DNA from: Paenibacillus cremeus
Lineage (GTDB): Bacteria > Bacillota > Bacilli > Paenibacillales > NBRC-103111
DNA: 64,000 nucleotides
NCBI RefSeq assembly: GCF_007786445.1
Contig: NZ_VNJI01000006.1
Coordinates: 124,001-188,000, forward strand
Reading direction: 5' to 3'
Of the stretch, positions 35,750 through 43,742 are shown in pieces (the stretch's first letter is position 1; each line of letters opens with the position of its first letter). A program made the translations under genes and the position numbers. Below the pieces are notes generated by a model. The model saw nothing but the letters and a program-made list of their open reading frames with translations. It was not told the origin of the DNA and did no database searches.

Positions 35750-36043
35750 TTGGAACAGCTGCGTTTTTTAGCCACCGCAAGACCGAAAACCGACCATTGG
35801 CTGCAGAACATGACCGATGAGGAAAAAGCCGTCATGGGCCAGCACTTTGCGTATGCCAACCAAACCTTTGCCGAAGGAAAAATTGTATTTGCCGGCGCTT
35901 GCTTGGATGGTGCCATGGGAATCATTGTATACGAGGCAGCGACGGAAGCAGAGGCCTACGAGCTCTACTCCAACGACCCGCTGGTGAAGTCAGGTATCGT
36001 GCATACCGAGTTCCATCCGTTTCGAGTCGGGCTTATGCGTTAA
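35750..36043 (+). CDS. YciI-family protein
   Basis: The 97-residue product has the YCII dimeric ferredoxin-like fold: FLATARPKTDHWLQNMTDEE, VFAGACLDGAMGIIVYEA, then AYELYSNDPLVKSGIVHTEFHPF. YciI-like proteins have a His-Asp pair and may be small enzymes, but few have been characterised. The start is TTG 35750, with AAAGGAG 8 bases upstream; no ATG fits. Co-transcribed with the SRPBCC gene. Confidence 0.83.
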   Translation: MEQLRFLATARPKTDHWLQNMTDEEKAVMGQHFAYANQTFAEGKIVFAGACLDGAMGIIVYEAATEAEAYELYSNDPLVKSGIVHTEFHPFRVGLMR

Positions 36044-36050
36044 ACCGAAT

Positions 36051-36087
36051 GAAAAGAGCTCCTCCGTAGTCCTTACGGGGGAGCTCT
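36051..36087. terminator. Hairpin terminator between YciI and ABC permease genes
   Basis: AAGAGCTCCTCC pairs with GGGGGAGCTCTT; the T-run is imperfect (TTACTCTT). It lies between convergent genes. Confidence 0.65.
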
Positions 36088-36113
36088 TACTCTTGATATT
36101 AGCGGCCATGCTC

Positions 36114-36995
36114 TTAGCCCTTCAATGCGCCGACCATGACACCTTTAACGAAGTACTTTTGTACGAAGGGATACACAACGAGAATCGGTACCGTAGCCAC
36201 CATGATGGTCGCGTATTTGATCGTTTCGCCGATCTGGAAGCGGTCTCCACTATTCGCGCCTGCGGACATGTTGTCCGTTTGGTTCGCGATCAATATTTCA
36301 CGCAGTGTCAGCTGGAGTGGATACAGACTCCGGTCCTTGATGAAAATCGAGGCGTAGAACCAGCCGTTCCACTTCTCAACTGCATAATACAGAACCATTA
36401 CCGCGATGACCGGCATGGACAGAGGAATGATGATGCGGAACAAAATCACGAAGTGATTGGCTCCGTCCATCTTGGCCGATTCCTCGAGGCTGTCGGGCAC
36501 TGACATGAAAGCGGTGCGCATAATGATCAGGTTGAACGTATTGACGGAGAACGGAAGGATCGTCGCCCAGAGCGAGTCGAGCAGCCCGACGCCTTTGACC
36601 ACCAGGTAGATCGGAATGAGACCGCCGCTGAAGAACATGGTCACGACAACGATGAATATGAACACTTTATTCCACATGACGTTTTTTCGTGAAAGCACAT
36701 AGGCTCCGAGCGAGGTCATCAGCAGGTTGACGCAAACGCCGCATACGACGATGAACAGCGTGTTCTTGTATCCGACGAGAATGCCGGGGTTGTCGAATAC
36801 GCTCTTGTACGCTTCGATGCTAAAGCCAAGCGGCTTGTAAAGCAAGCCCTTATAGCTGATCAGCTGGCCTGCATCACTGAAGGAGGCAAAGGCAACATAC
36901 AGGAGCGGATATAAGGTGATGATCATTAGTGAAAATAATATGACATGGACAACGGTATCGAACGTGACATCCGCGGCGCCGAAATCTCTCTTCAT
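36114..36995 (-). CDS. Carbohydrate ABC transporter permease (CUT1, LplC/YtcP type)
   Basis: The ~293-residue protein has six membrane helices and the permease EAA loop ESAKMDGANHFVILFRIIIPLSMPVIAVM. Together with the upstream permease and binding protein it forms a CUT1 importer for an oligosaccharide. In this group of Bacillales transporters the ATPase is a shared MsmX-like protein encoded elsewhere, which fits the absence of an ATPase gene here. Start 36995 is favoured: an AGGAGG touches the ATG at 37004 but lies ~10 bases from this one. It is the last gene of the operon. Confidence 0.88.
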   Translation of the reverse strand: MKRDFGAADVTFDTVVHVILFSLMIITLYPLLYVAFASFSDAGQLISYKGLLYKPLGFSIEAYKSVFDNPGILVGYKNTLFIVVCGVCVNLLMTSLGAYVLSRKNVMWNKVFIFIVVVTMFFSGGLIPIYLVVKGVGLLDSLWATILPFSVNTFNLIIMRTAFMSVPDSLEESAKMDGANHFVILFRIIIPLSMPVIAVMVLYYAVEKWNGWFYASIFIKDRSLYPLQLTLREILIANQTDNMSAGANSGDRFQIGETIKYATIMVATVPILVVYPFVQKYFVKGVMVGALKG

Positions 36996-37011
36996 CTTCG
37001 CCATTCCTCCT

Positions 37012-37977
37012 TTACCATAAGCTGTTCTCGTTCACCTTGCGGCTGATATAGTTCGCTGTAATAAGCAGAATCAAGTTAAACACGGAGTTAAACAAGCCAA
37101 CTGCCGAGCTGTAGCTCCAGCCGAATTCGAGCAAACCTTTACGATAGACGAAGGAAGAGATGACGTCCGCCGTGTCATAGATGGACGAATTGTAGAGCAG
37201 AATGATTTTCTCCCAGCCGACATTGAGCAGGTTCCCCATTCGCAGGATGAACATAATCGTGATCGTCGGTAGGATCCCAGGCAGCGTAATATAAAGAATT
37301 TGCTTAAACCGGCCTGCGCCGTCCATACGCGCCGCTTCGTACTGCTCTTGATCAATGCTCATCAGAGCCGCAATGTAAATGATCGATTCCCAGCCGACCT
37401 TCTGCCATATTTCGGAGAGGATGTAGATTGGACGGAAGAGCTCAGGCCTTTGGAGCAGCGCGGTGCCGTCTCCGCCTAAATAGGTGAGGAGCGTGTTGAT
37501 GATCCCGCCGTTGTTTGTAAAATCCTTAATCATACCGCAGATGACAACGAGCGAGATAAAGTAAGGCATGTAGGTGATGGATTGCACCCAGCGCTTGAAT
37601 ACCTTGCTGCGAACTTCGTTAATCAAGATGGCCAGAATAATCGGGGCCGGGAATTCAAAGCACAGGGAATACAGGCTGATCACTATTGTATTCTTCAGGA
37701 TGCGCCAGAAGTAGTAGCTGCTGAAAAAGTCAACGAAATTGGTGAAGCCGACCCACTCGCTGCCGAAGACTCCTTTCATAGGCGAGTAGTCTTTGAACGC
37801 AATGATCGCTCCGTACATGGGTGCATAATGGAAGATCGCGTAATAAGCAAGTACAGGAACCATCATTAGGTACAAATATTTGTTTAAGGCGAAGTCCCGG
37901 ATGAATCTGCGCGAGAACGTGTTATTGTTAACTCGAGTCTTTGCGATCGGTTCCATGGTCATCGTTTTAGCCATCAT
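37012..37977 (-). CDS. Carbohydrate ABC transporter permease (CUT1, LplB type)
   Basis: The 321-residue protein has a cytoplasmic N-terminus, six membrane helices (from YLYLMMVPVLAYYAIFHYAPMYG) and the EAA loop EAARMDGAGRFKQILYITLPGILPTI. The FHYAPMYGAIIAFKDY motif near the first helix is typical of LplB-like permeases of Paenibacillus oligosaccharide transporters. Start 37977 has AAGGGAGG 5 bases upstream. It is separated from the binding-protein gene by 68 bases holding a hairpin. Confidence 0.9.
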   Translation of the reverse strand: MMAKTMTMEPIAKTRVNNNTFSRRFIRDFALNKYLYLMMVPVLAYYAIFHYAPMYGAIIAFKDYSPMKGVFGSEWVGFTNFVDFFSSYYFWRILKNTIVISLYSLCFEFPAPIILAILINEVRSKVFKRWVQSITYMPYFISLVVICGMIKDFTNNGGIINTLLTYLGGDGTALLQRPELFRPIYILSEIWQKVGWESIIYIAALMSIDQEQYEAARMDGAGRFKQILYITLPGILPTITIMFILRMGNLLNVGWEKIILLYNSSIYDTADVISSFVYRKGLLEFGWSYSSAVGLFNSVFNLILLITANYISRKVNENSLW

Positions 37978-38011
37978 GGACGCCTCCCTTCGCTGAGATA
38001 GATTAATAGAA

Positions 38012-38036
38012 GGGGAAACCGGAAGACCGGCTTCCC
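38012..38036 (-). promoter_or_regulatory. Intercistronic hairpin between binding-protein and permease genes
   Basis: GGGGAAACCGG and CCGGCTTCCCC form a stem (11 pairs, one mismatch) with a 3-4 base loop and no clean T-run. It may protect the binding-protein message or reduce read-through, giving more binding protein than permease. Confidence 0.55.
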
Positions 38037-38045
38037 CATAAGCTA

Positions 38046-39710
38046 TTAGCGTTTATTGTAACGGTCAAGCGCCGCTTTTTCGATTTCAAGCGCACGGTCG
38101 ATTTTGAGCGACTTCATTTTGGCAACGTTTTGGTCGAAGTTATCAATCGGCTCGCTGCCAAGAATAATTTTGAGCGTCATTTCATCGACAAGTGTGTTCA
38201 CATCGGTCATGATTTTTGCCATTTCGGAGCTTTCATCCGGAGTCGGCGTAACCGGCGGCATCTGGTGCTTGGCAATGTCCGTCTTCTGCCAGGTCGATAC
38301 GGCATCACGCTGGGACGGGAGGGCGAGATACTGCTCGATATAGCGCTTGTCTTGGACGAACGGTCCGCTGTATGTTGCGCGAACGTATTGAGACAACGCT
38401 TGTGCAGGAGCCAGCTTATCCGGGTTTTTCATCATGAGATCGGTATATCTCGGATAGCCGTTATCCATTTTGTAGCTAACGCCTTCCGTACCGAAGTTGA
38501 AGAACATGCCGCCTTCTTCGCTATAGCCGTAATCAAGCAGCTTCACGGCAAGCTCTATATTTTTCGATTTCGCCGAGATCGCGACGGCACCGTTCGTGTT
38601 GCCGTTAATTCCGTATGCGAAGTCCTTTTGGCCAAATTGCGGCGTATCTCCTTTTTTCAGCACCGGATACGGAGCACCGATCAGCTGCGCTTTCGGGTCT
38701 TTCGCCGAAAGGAGCGGCTGCCATTTTCCGATACCGCCGCCTGCGTTGCCCACAGTAGCTCCCGTAGCGCCGCTGCTCAAGTTGGCATCCAGCGCTTTGC
38801 CATCTGTGGTCGCGATATTTTTGTCGAGAAGCCCTTCTGTGTACCACTGGCGCATGGTCGCAAGGAAGTCTTTGTAGCCTTTCTCCATCGGTCCGAACTT
38901 CACTTGGCCGTTATCGAGATAGAAGTCCTTGGTTACGCCGAATGCGCCGACAAAATCGCCGGTGGACATATCATTAAGCGGACGCGGTGTGGAAACAAAG
39001 GAGATCGGAGCCGCTGCGCCCTTCTTCTCCTTGAAGGCCTTCAGCGTGGTATGCCATTCATCGATGGTCGTCGGAACTGGAAGACCGAGCTCATCCAGCC
39101 AGTCCTTGCGGATAATCGGACCGTGGAAGACCTTCAAGCTGTCGTCGCCGCGCACGAATGGGAATACATAATAGCTGCCGTTGTCGGTCTTGACCATCTT
39201 GTCCACATCCGGGTGGTCCTTCAAATATTTTTTCAGGTTCGGCGCGTATTTGTCGATCACGTCATTTAGCTTCAGAATGTAGCCGTCCTTAATCGCTTTC
39301 TCCGGCCCGCCCGGGAATGCATTAGTCCAGTTGTATTCCATCATGTCCGGCAAGTCTCCGGAAGCAAGCATTACGTTGAGCTGCTCCTTGAGCTGGCCGT
39401 TCGGCACGGTGATGTACTTGATCGGAACGCCGGTTTTCTTGGACCATTCTTGATAGAACGGAACATCCTTATAATCGGATTTGACTCCGACGACGTTGCC
39501 CGTCAGCTCTGCCCAATACGTCACGGTTTTGTCCGACTTCATCGGATAAGTTGTAGCTGCGCCGGCTGCTGGCGATGTTGAAGGCTGCGAGCTCTTGTTG
39601 TCGGAGGATGGAGCGGATGACGGCGTGCCGGAAGAACAAGCAACTGCGAAAGTGCTCATCATTGTTGTTACCACCAAAGCGGTGACCAACTGCTTTCTTT
39701 GTTTCTTCAT
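38046..39710 (-). CDS. Extracellular solute-binding lipoprotein of a CUT1 transporter
   Basis: The 554-residue product has a lipoprotein signal with lipobox FAVAC (Cys25), a Ser-rich spacer and a large periplasmic-binding-type body, the length usual for LplA/YtcQ-like oligosaccharide-binding proteins (about 500-560). Such proteins capture oligosaccharides, often pectin- or hemicellulose-derived, at the outer face of the membrane. The start has GAGGAGG 9 bases upstream. It is the first gene of the operon, under a cre-like site and an inverted repeat, and next to the membrane-bound AraC regulator. Confidence 0.9.
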   Translation of the reverse strand: MKKQRKQLVTALVVTTMMSTFAVACSSGTPSSAPSSDNKSSQPSTSPAAGAATTYPMKSDKTVTYWAELTGNVVGVKSDYKDVPFYQEWSKKTGVPIKYITVPNGQLKEQLNVMLASGDLPDMMEYNWTNAFPGGPEKAIKDGYILKLNDVIDKYAPNLKKYLKDHPDVDKMVKTDNGSYYVFPFVRGDDSLKVFHGPIIRKDWLDELGLPVPTTIDEWHTTLKAFKEKKGAAAPISFVSTPRPLNDMSTGDFVGAFGVTKDFYLDNGQVKFGPMEKGYKDFLATMRQWYTEGLLDKNIATTDGKALDANLSSGATGATVGNAGGGIGKWQPLLSAKDPKAQLIGAPYPVLKKGDTPQFGQKDFAYGINGNTNGAVAISAKSKNIELAVKLLDYGYSEEGGMFFNFGTEGVSYKMDNGYPRYTDLMMKNPDKLAPAQALSQYVRATYSGPFVQDKRYIEQYLALPSQRDAVSTWQKTDIAKHQMPPVTPTPDESSEMAKIMTDVNTLVDEMTLKIILGSEPIDNFDQNVAKMKSLKIDRALEIEKAALDRYNKR

Positions 39711-39751
39711 TTAAGAAGACCTCCTCTGTTTCCGGATCATCCGGATCTCTG

Positions 39752-39767
39752 TGAGATGCGAATCTCA
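39752..39767. repeat. Perfect inverted repeat in the leader of the binding-protein gene
   Basis: TGAGAT-GCGA-ATCTCA is a 6-bp perfect inverted repeat between the probable promoter and the ribosome binding site. It could be an operator or a small mRNA hairpin. Confidence 0.5.
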
Positions 39768-39779
39768 TATTCTTATTTT

Positions 39780-39793
39780 ATAAAGCGCTTACA
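39780..39793 (-). promoter_or_regulatory. cre-like (CcpA) site upstream of the ABC transporter operon
   Basis: On the minus strand, TGTAAGCGCTTTAT matches the catabolite-responsive element consensus TGWAANCGNTNWCA closely (12 of 14), 70-85 bases before the start codon. It suggests carbon catabolite repression of the sugar importer. Confidence 0.6.
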
Positions 39794-39902
39794 AAAAGAG
39801 CTATAGGTAATTTATACAAACGCCTATTTAAAAAGATAATAAACGTATTCAAAACATCCAATGCCATCGGCAAAACGTCCAAAAAAGGGGGATGAAACCA
39901 AA

Positions 39903-39930
39903 GAAAAAGCCGCATTTCTGCAGCTTTTTC
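39903..39930 (-). terminator. Terminator of the membrane AraC-regulator gene
   Basis: On the minus strand, AAAAAGCTGC pairs with GCGGCTTTTT, followed by CTTTGG; it lies 16 bases after the stop codon. Confidence 0.75.
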
Positions 39931-39945
39931 CTTTGCAAGCGGGGA

Positions 39946-42333
39946 TTACACCTGAACCATGGCGTCCTTCAGTTCCTTGAACTTGCCGGGGGTAATGCCC
40001 TCGTATTTTTTAAACGTGCGGATAAACGCATTCACATCATTGAAGCCCACGCAGCCGGCCACATCCGTAATGTTCTTCTTGCTGTCGGCGATCAAATGCT
40101 TGGCTCGTTCGATCCGAATTTTGTTAATGGAATCGAGCAGCCCTTCTCCGGTTTGATCCTTAAACAGCTTGGATAAATACGTCGGCTTCATGTCAAAATA
40201 ATTTCCGATCATCGAAATATTCAGATTCGGATCATTATACTGTTCATGGATGAACCCGGTCACTCGTTCCGCCAAGTCGCTCAGAGCCGTCATGCGGGAC
40301 TGCTGCATCGATTGCTGTCGTTTGGTCGTGGTATACTCGCATACCTTCTGAAGCAGGTCGGTCATTTGGGCCTGCATATCTTGTATCGTTTCGCAGGAGG
40401 TCAGCCGCTCGATGCGCTTCGGGTTCTGGAACAAGAAGCTGTCTTGCCCATCGCCGATTTCGCTGACCGTCTTCATCATCGTACTGACCAAATCCAGCAT
40501 TAGACAGCGGGCGATCGCTACAGAAACGGCCGGACGGTTCAAGTTCCGTTGAATAATATCGTCCAGCGTCTCCTTCGAACGCTCAAAATCCCCGACCTTC
40601 ACATAGTTGATCAGCTGCTGCTCGACCTGAAGCGGGTAGTAGTAGGCGGTTTCCGTTTCATCCGTGCCGGCTTGGTACAGCTCCTCGTAGGCGAGAATTT
40701 CCTTCGTGCCCATTACGAGCTTGTATTCCATCGCATCAACTGCTTCCGCATACGCCTTGGAGATGCCATGAATACCGGTTTGAATCGAGCTGATCGATAC
40801 CGTCAGATGAATATGATAGTGTGTATTGAGGAACATCTGAGCTTCCTTGGCGATGCGCAATAAATCCTGCATATGGGCCTCTGAGTCATCCGTTGGGCTA
40901 AAATTAATCAGGCACGCCAACGATTGATCCACTTCCGTCACGTAGCCGCGGTGAAGCTGGGCAGCCAGCTCCTCCGCTACATTGCTCACGATAAACTGCA
41001 GCAGCTTCAGCTTGTCGTCGGTCTCCATATCACCTAACCGTTCATAGAACGGGGCGCTATTTTCCACATGCAGCAGGATGACGGCAAACGCGTCCGAAGC
41101 CAGCTTCATATTGAAGGCCGCCAGCGACTCGTCGATCGGGATTTTGGTATCAATGCGGCCCTTCATCAGACGGGCGATAAAGTTGGATCGGAGCACATGC
41201 TGTTGGCTTTTCATTTGGCCCATCATTTTATCCATCTCATTCAAGGTGCTGCCGATCGCCTGCTCGATAAACGAAAATTCGTTATGTCCCTCTCCATAGC
41301 TCATGTTGGCCTTGCTGGCGAAGGCTTCCACCAGACGGCGGACCGGATTGTAATTTTTACGCAGAAAGAAGTAGGTCAGAAGGCTGCCCCCAAGCAGGCT
41401 GGTCAGGATACTCAGGAATGTCAGATTGCGCACGTGCTCCGCTTTTTGCCAGTATAGGCTGCTGGGGATTATGGAAACATATTTAAATTCTGAGCGTTCC
41501 GAACGAATCAACTGCACCTCGTACTTTTCCCCGTCCTTGGTGTAGTAGAAGGAGTTCGAGCCGCTCCCTATCTGATCATAAGGAATGTCCGAGGGGAAAG
41601 GGTCGTTCGAATTGGAGATCAGCACTTGATTGTCCCGGTTTAAGATCATCACATGCCCCTGATTAAACAGCTCCACATTCTGAATCGCCCCCAAGATGCG
41701 GGCTTGATCGATCATAATGACGTTGGTAGCCATGGGCGTTTCTTTATCAGTCTCAAAGGTGCTGATGTAAGCGGCTGTTTTCACAAGCGCGCCAGTCTCG
41801 TCGATCCGAACCATCGGCAGAAAGCCTCTAAACCGCTTACGGTTCAAAATCTCGCTCCAAGTGGCATAAGAGAACGCCGGGCTGGCATGCAGCGTGTCAT
41901 AAGCGAACTTGGCGTCGCGGGTCGTGCCGGGAAGAATGACTATGTCACTGTCTGCCTTATACGTATAGAACAGATCTACCATGGAATAAGCAGATTTATA
42001 CAGCTTCATATCCTGCGTGACGCGGTAAAGGTCATACTTGTAGTCGTTGGGAAAGGAAACGTATTTATTGGACGTGAGCAGCTCTTGCATCCGCACATTC
42101 CACGTCATCTCGATATTAAGGCGCTCCATAGACTGGAAGTAGTTATCCATAATTTCTCGAACCTGCTTCAAGAGCGAATTGTTCGCTTGATGGATTTCGC
42201 TTTCGAGCGTCTTGCTGGAGACCATGTATACGATAATGCTGATGCACACAGGAAGAAGAAGGATGGCCATGTAGGAAAAGAGCCATGTCAATACGATGCT
42301 ACGTCGGTTGATAACCATTTTGCGTAAAATCAA
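39946..42333 (-). CDS. Membrane-bound AraC-type regulator (YesN/LplR-like)
   Basis: The 795-residue protein has two membrane helices (~15-38 and ~304-325) enclosing an extracellular Cache-like sensor, a cytoplasmic linker with HAMP-like start, and a C-terminal AraC DNA-binding domain (~695-790; ISMIGNYFDMKPTYLSKLFKD, VAGCVGFNDVNAFIRTFKK). Such one-component regulators of Paenibacillus sit beside CUT1 importers and are thought to sense sugars outside and activate the neighbouring transporter genes. TTG 42333 is the start: AAGGAGGAG is 6 bases upstream, while the first ATG would be 21 bases away. Confidence 0.88.
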   Translation of the reverse strand: MILRKMVINRRSIVLTWLFSYMAILLLPVCISIIVYMVSSKTLESEIHQANNSLLKQVREIMDNYFQSMERLNIEMTWNVRMQELLTSNKYVSFPNDYKYDLYRVTQDMKLYKSAYSMVDLFYTYKADSDIVILPGTTRDAKFAYDTLHASPAFSYATWSEILNRKRFRGFLPMVRIDETGALVKTAAYISTFETDKETPMATNVIMIDQARILGAIQNVELFNQGHVMILNRDNQVLISNSNDPFPSDIPYDQIGSGSNSFYYTKDGEKYEVQLIRSERSEFKYVSIIPSSLYWQKAEHVRNLTFLSILTSLLGGSLLTYFFLRKNYNPVRRLVEAFASKANMSYGEGHNEFSFIEQAIGSTLNEMDKMMGQMKSQQHVLRSNFIARLMKGRIDTKIPIDESLAAFNMKLASDAFAVILLHVENSAPFYERLGDMETDDKLKLLQFIVSNVAEELAAQLHRGYVTEVDQSLACLINFSPTDDSEAHMQDLLRIAKEAQMFLNTHYHIHLTVSISSIQTGIHGISKAYAEAVDAMEYKLVMGTKEILAYEELYQAGTDETETAYYYPLQVEQQLINYVKVGDFERSKETLDDIIQRNLNRPAVSVAIARCLMLDLVSTMMKTVSEIGDGQDSFLFQNPKRIERLTSCETIQDMQAQMTDLLQKVCEYTTTKRQQSMQQSRMTALSDLAERVTGFIHEQYNDPNLNISMIGNYFDMKPTYLSKLFKDQTGEGLLDSINKIRIERAKHLIADSKKNITDVAGCVGFNDVNAFIRTFKKYEGITPGKFKELKDAMVQV

Positions 42334-42375
42334 TCGGATCTCCTCCTTGACAGCGAATAACCGGAGCGGGATTGT

Positions 42376-42389
42376 GGCAAACGCTTACA
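42376..42389 (+). promoter_or_regulatory. cre-like site upstream of the membrane AraC regulator
   Basis: GGCAAACGCTTACA matches the CcpA site consensus at 12 of 14 positions, ~45 bases before the TTG start of the regulator on the opposite strand. Confidence 0.5.
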
Positions 42390-42510
42390 CGATAGGTAAG
42401 AAATTTCCCAGTCGTTTCCCTGCATTCTCTATTTTACCTTTTCTTGCAAGCAGAGTACACCGAAAAAATGTTCCATTCACGAATAGTGTATTATAGGTTA
42501 AATCCGTCAT

Positions 42511-42726
42511 ATGATGCGGATCATCGATAAACTGCTGATTGAAGCGGAGGGATGGAATGTGCTGTACATTCTTAGCTATAAAGGAAAGACCTTAGGGCAA
42601 CCGATGGATTTACTCAAAGCGGAGGCGGTCCTCAAGCAGATGAGTCATTGCTTCAAGCAACTGCAAATCATACCCTATCACCCAAAGTCCGTGGAACCGG
42701 ATAATTCTCGGCAGCAGACGGGCTAA
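42511..42726 (+). CDS. Small protein of unknown function (71 aa)
   Basis: The frame opens with two ATG codons (42511, 42514) and ends with TAA at 42724-42726. The 71-residue product (MMRIIDKLLIEAEGWNVLYI...) has a protein-like alternation of helices and strands and a Pro/Ser-rich tail. The ribosome binding site is weak (TAGG, ~15 bases away), so the start is uncertain. Family unknown. The large nested hairpin follows directly and would end its transcript. Confidence 0.45.
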   Translation: MMRIIDKLLIEAEGWNVLYILSYKGKTLGQPMDLLKAEAVLKQMSHCFKQLQIIPYHPKSVEPDNSRQQTG

Positions 42727-42736
42727 TTGTATAACA

Positions 42737-42812
42737 GAAAGCCCTCAGGCTTGTCCGGCGCGGAAGCGTTCGTTAGAACGAACGCTGCGCTGAGCAAACG
42801 CTGAGGGCTTTC
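42737..42812. terminator. Nested double hairpin, probable bidirectional terminator
   Basis: GAAAGCCCTCAG (42737-42748) and CTGAGGGCTTTC (42801-42812) pair perfectly over 12 bases and enclose a second perfect stem, GCGTTCGTT/AACGAACGC (42766-42785). T-rich sequence follows on the plus strand and an imperfect one on the minus strand. It lies between convergent genes. Confidence 0.6.
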
Positions 42813-42848
42813 AATCTTTCAGGAACATACTCCGTCAGTTGGCCGGTA

Positions 42849-43322
42849 TTACTTGGCGTCGGTCATCAGCTGCGTATATTGATCTTCCGAGAGGACACGG
42901 CGGGCTGTAACGTAACGCTTGACGTAGTAGGAGTCGCTCAGGTTGGATACTGTGACGCCCTGGTTTGTAGCCGAGTGATAAAACTTACCATCGCCTACGA
43001 ATACGCCAACGTGTGATACCCCTGAACCATCGGTATTGAAGAACACCAGGTCGCCGGGACGAAGTTGATCTTTGTCCACCCAATCGCCAAGCTTTGATTG
43101 GCCTTTGGACGTGTGCGGCAGATCGATGCCGAATTTGGCAAATACCCAGGAAGTGAAGCCGGAGCAATCGAAGCCTCTGGTCGTGGTGCCGGCGTACTTG
43201 TACGGCGAGCCCAAACCATCGTTAACCGCTGCGCTTAGTGGGGTTTCGGCAAAAGCGCTGCCGACCGAAATGCTGCAAAACATGGTCAAAGAGAGTGCAA
43301 AACCAACAACAAGCTTTTTCAA
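42849..43322 (-). CDS. Secreted NlpC/P60 peptidoglycan endopeptidase
   Basis: The 157-residue product has a signal peptide (cleavage near SAFAE, ~25) and one NlpC/P60 domain with the catalytic Cys53 in FDCSG, His104 in SHVGVF and a third polar residue near His116 (FYHSA). It would cut D-Glu-meso-DAP bonds in wall peptides. No separate wall-binding domain is present. TTG 43322 is the start, with GGAAGGGGA 9 bases upstream; longer readings run into the riboswitch. Its expression is under a c-di-AMP riboswitch, as for other wall hydrolases of this group. Confidence 0.88.
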   Translation of the reverse strand: MKKLVVGFALSLTMFCSISVGSAFAETPLSAAVNDGLGSPYKYAGTTTRGFDCSGFTSWVFAKFGIDLPHTSKGQSKLGDWVDKDQLRPGDLVFFNTDGSGVSHVGVFVGDGKFYHSATNQGVTVSNLSDSYYVKRYVTARRVLSEDQYTQLMTDAK

Positions 43323-43339
43323 AACAAACGTTCCCCTTC

Positions 43340-43450
43340 CGGTGCCTACGAGGTTAGCTGGAGGGTTCGGTTGAAGGTTCCCTATGATCACTGTGAAGCG
43401 AGATCAATTCACCCAAATTGTGGTCCCCCGTTTTCCGCGAACGGAAATTC
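43340..43450 (-). ncRNA. c-di-AMP riboswitch (ydaO/yuaA type)
   Basis: Read on the minus strand, the leader holds the conserved blocks of this class in order: GGGGGACCA, TTGGGTGAAT, AGGG, then CCTTCAACCGAACCC and CAGCTAACCTCGTAGGC, ending 15-20 bases before the start codon. It controls the NlpC/P60 endopeptidase gene, a typical target. The class switches expression off when c-di-AMP is bound, so high c-di-AMP should reduce wall cutting. The exact ends are estimated from the visible blocks. Confidence 0.9.
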
Positions 43451-43668
43451 GGCAAAATTTTCTTATTTTGTTGCTGGTTACATATATTCGAGTAATAGCG
43501 ACGTTTTCCTTCTTTTGTAACACAATTGTAATAAACCAAAGTAGAGAGCACGGAATACAGTGGATCGCGCGGGGAAAGGGTTGTTAGCGTTTGCATAAAA
43601 GTCAGGCCGATTTGTGGCGGAAAGCATCATCCAGAATTTGTCATATCCCCTTGTCGGAACAAAGCGAA

Positions 43669-43716
43669 AAAAACCCTTCAACCCGCAGCGTGCCTGCGAA
43701 TTGGAGGGTTCATTTT
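43669..43716 (-). terminator. Terminator after the polytopic membrane protein gene
   Basis: On the minus strand, AACCCTCCAA pairs with TTGAAGGGTT around a small inner stem, followed by a T-run. The stretch 43451-43668 holds the riboswitch promoter region but no gene. Confidence 0.8.
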
Positions 43717-43742
43717 TGGGGAGCTACCGGCCTGGCTTCATG

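Noticed and set aside
43323-43391. N-terminal extension of the NlpC/P60 protein up to 43391
   Set aside because: This stretch is the conserved 3' part of the c-di-AMP riboswitch, and the signal peptide begins at TTG 43322.
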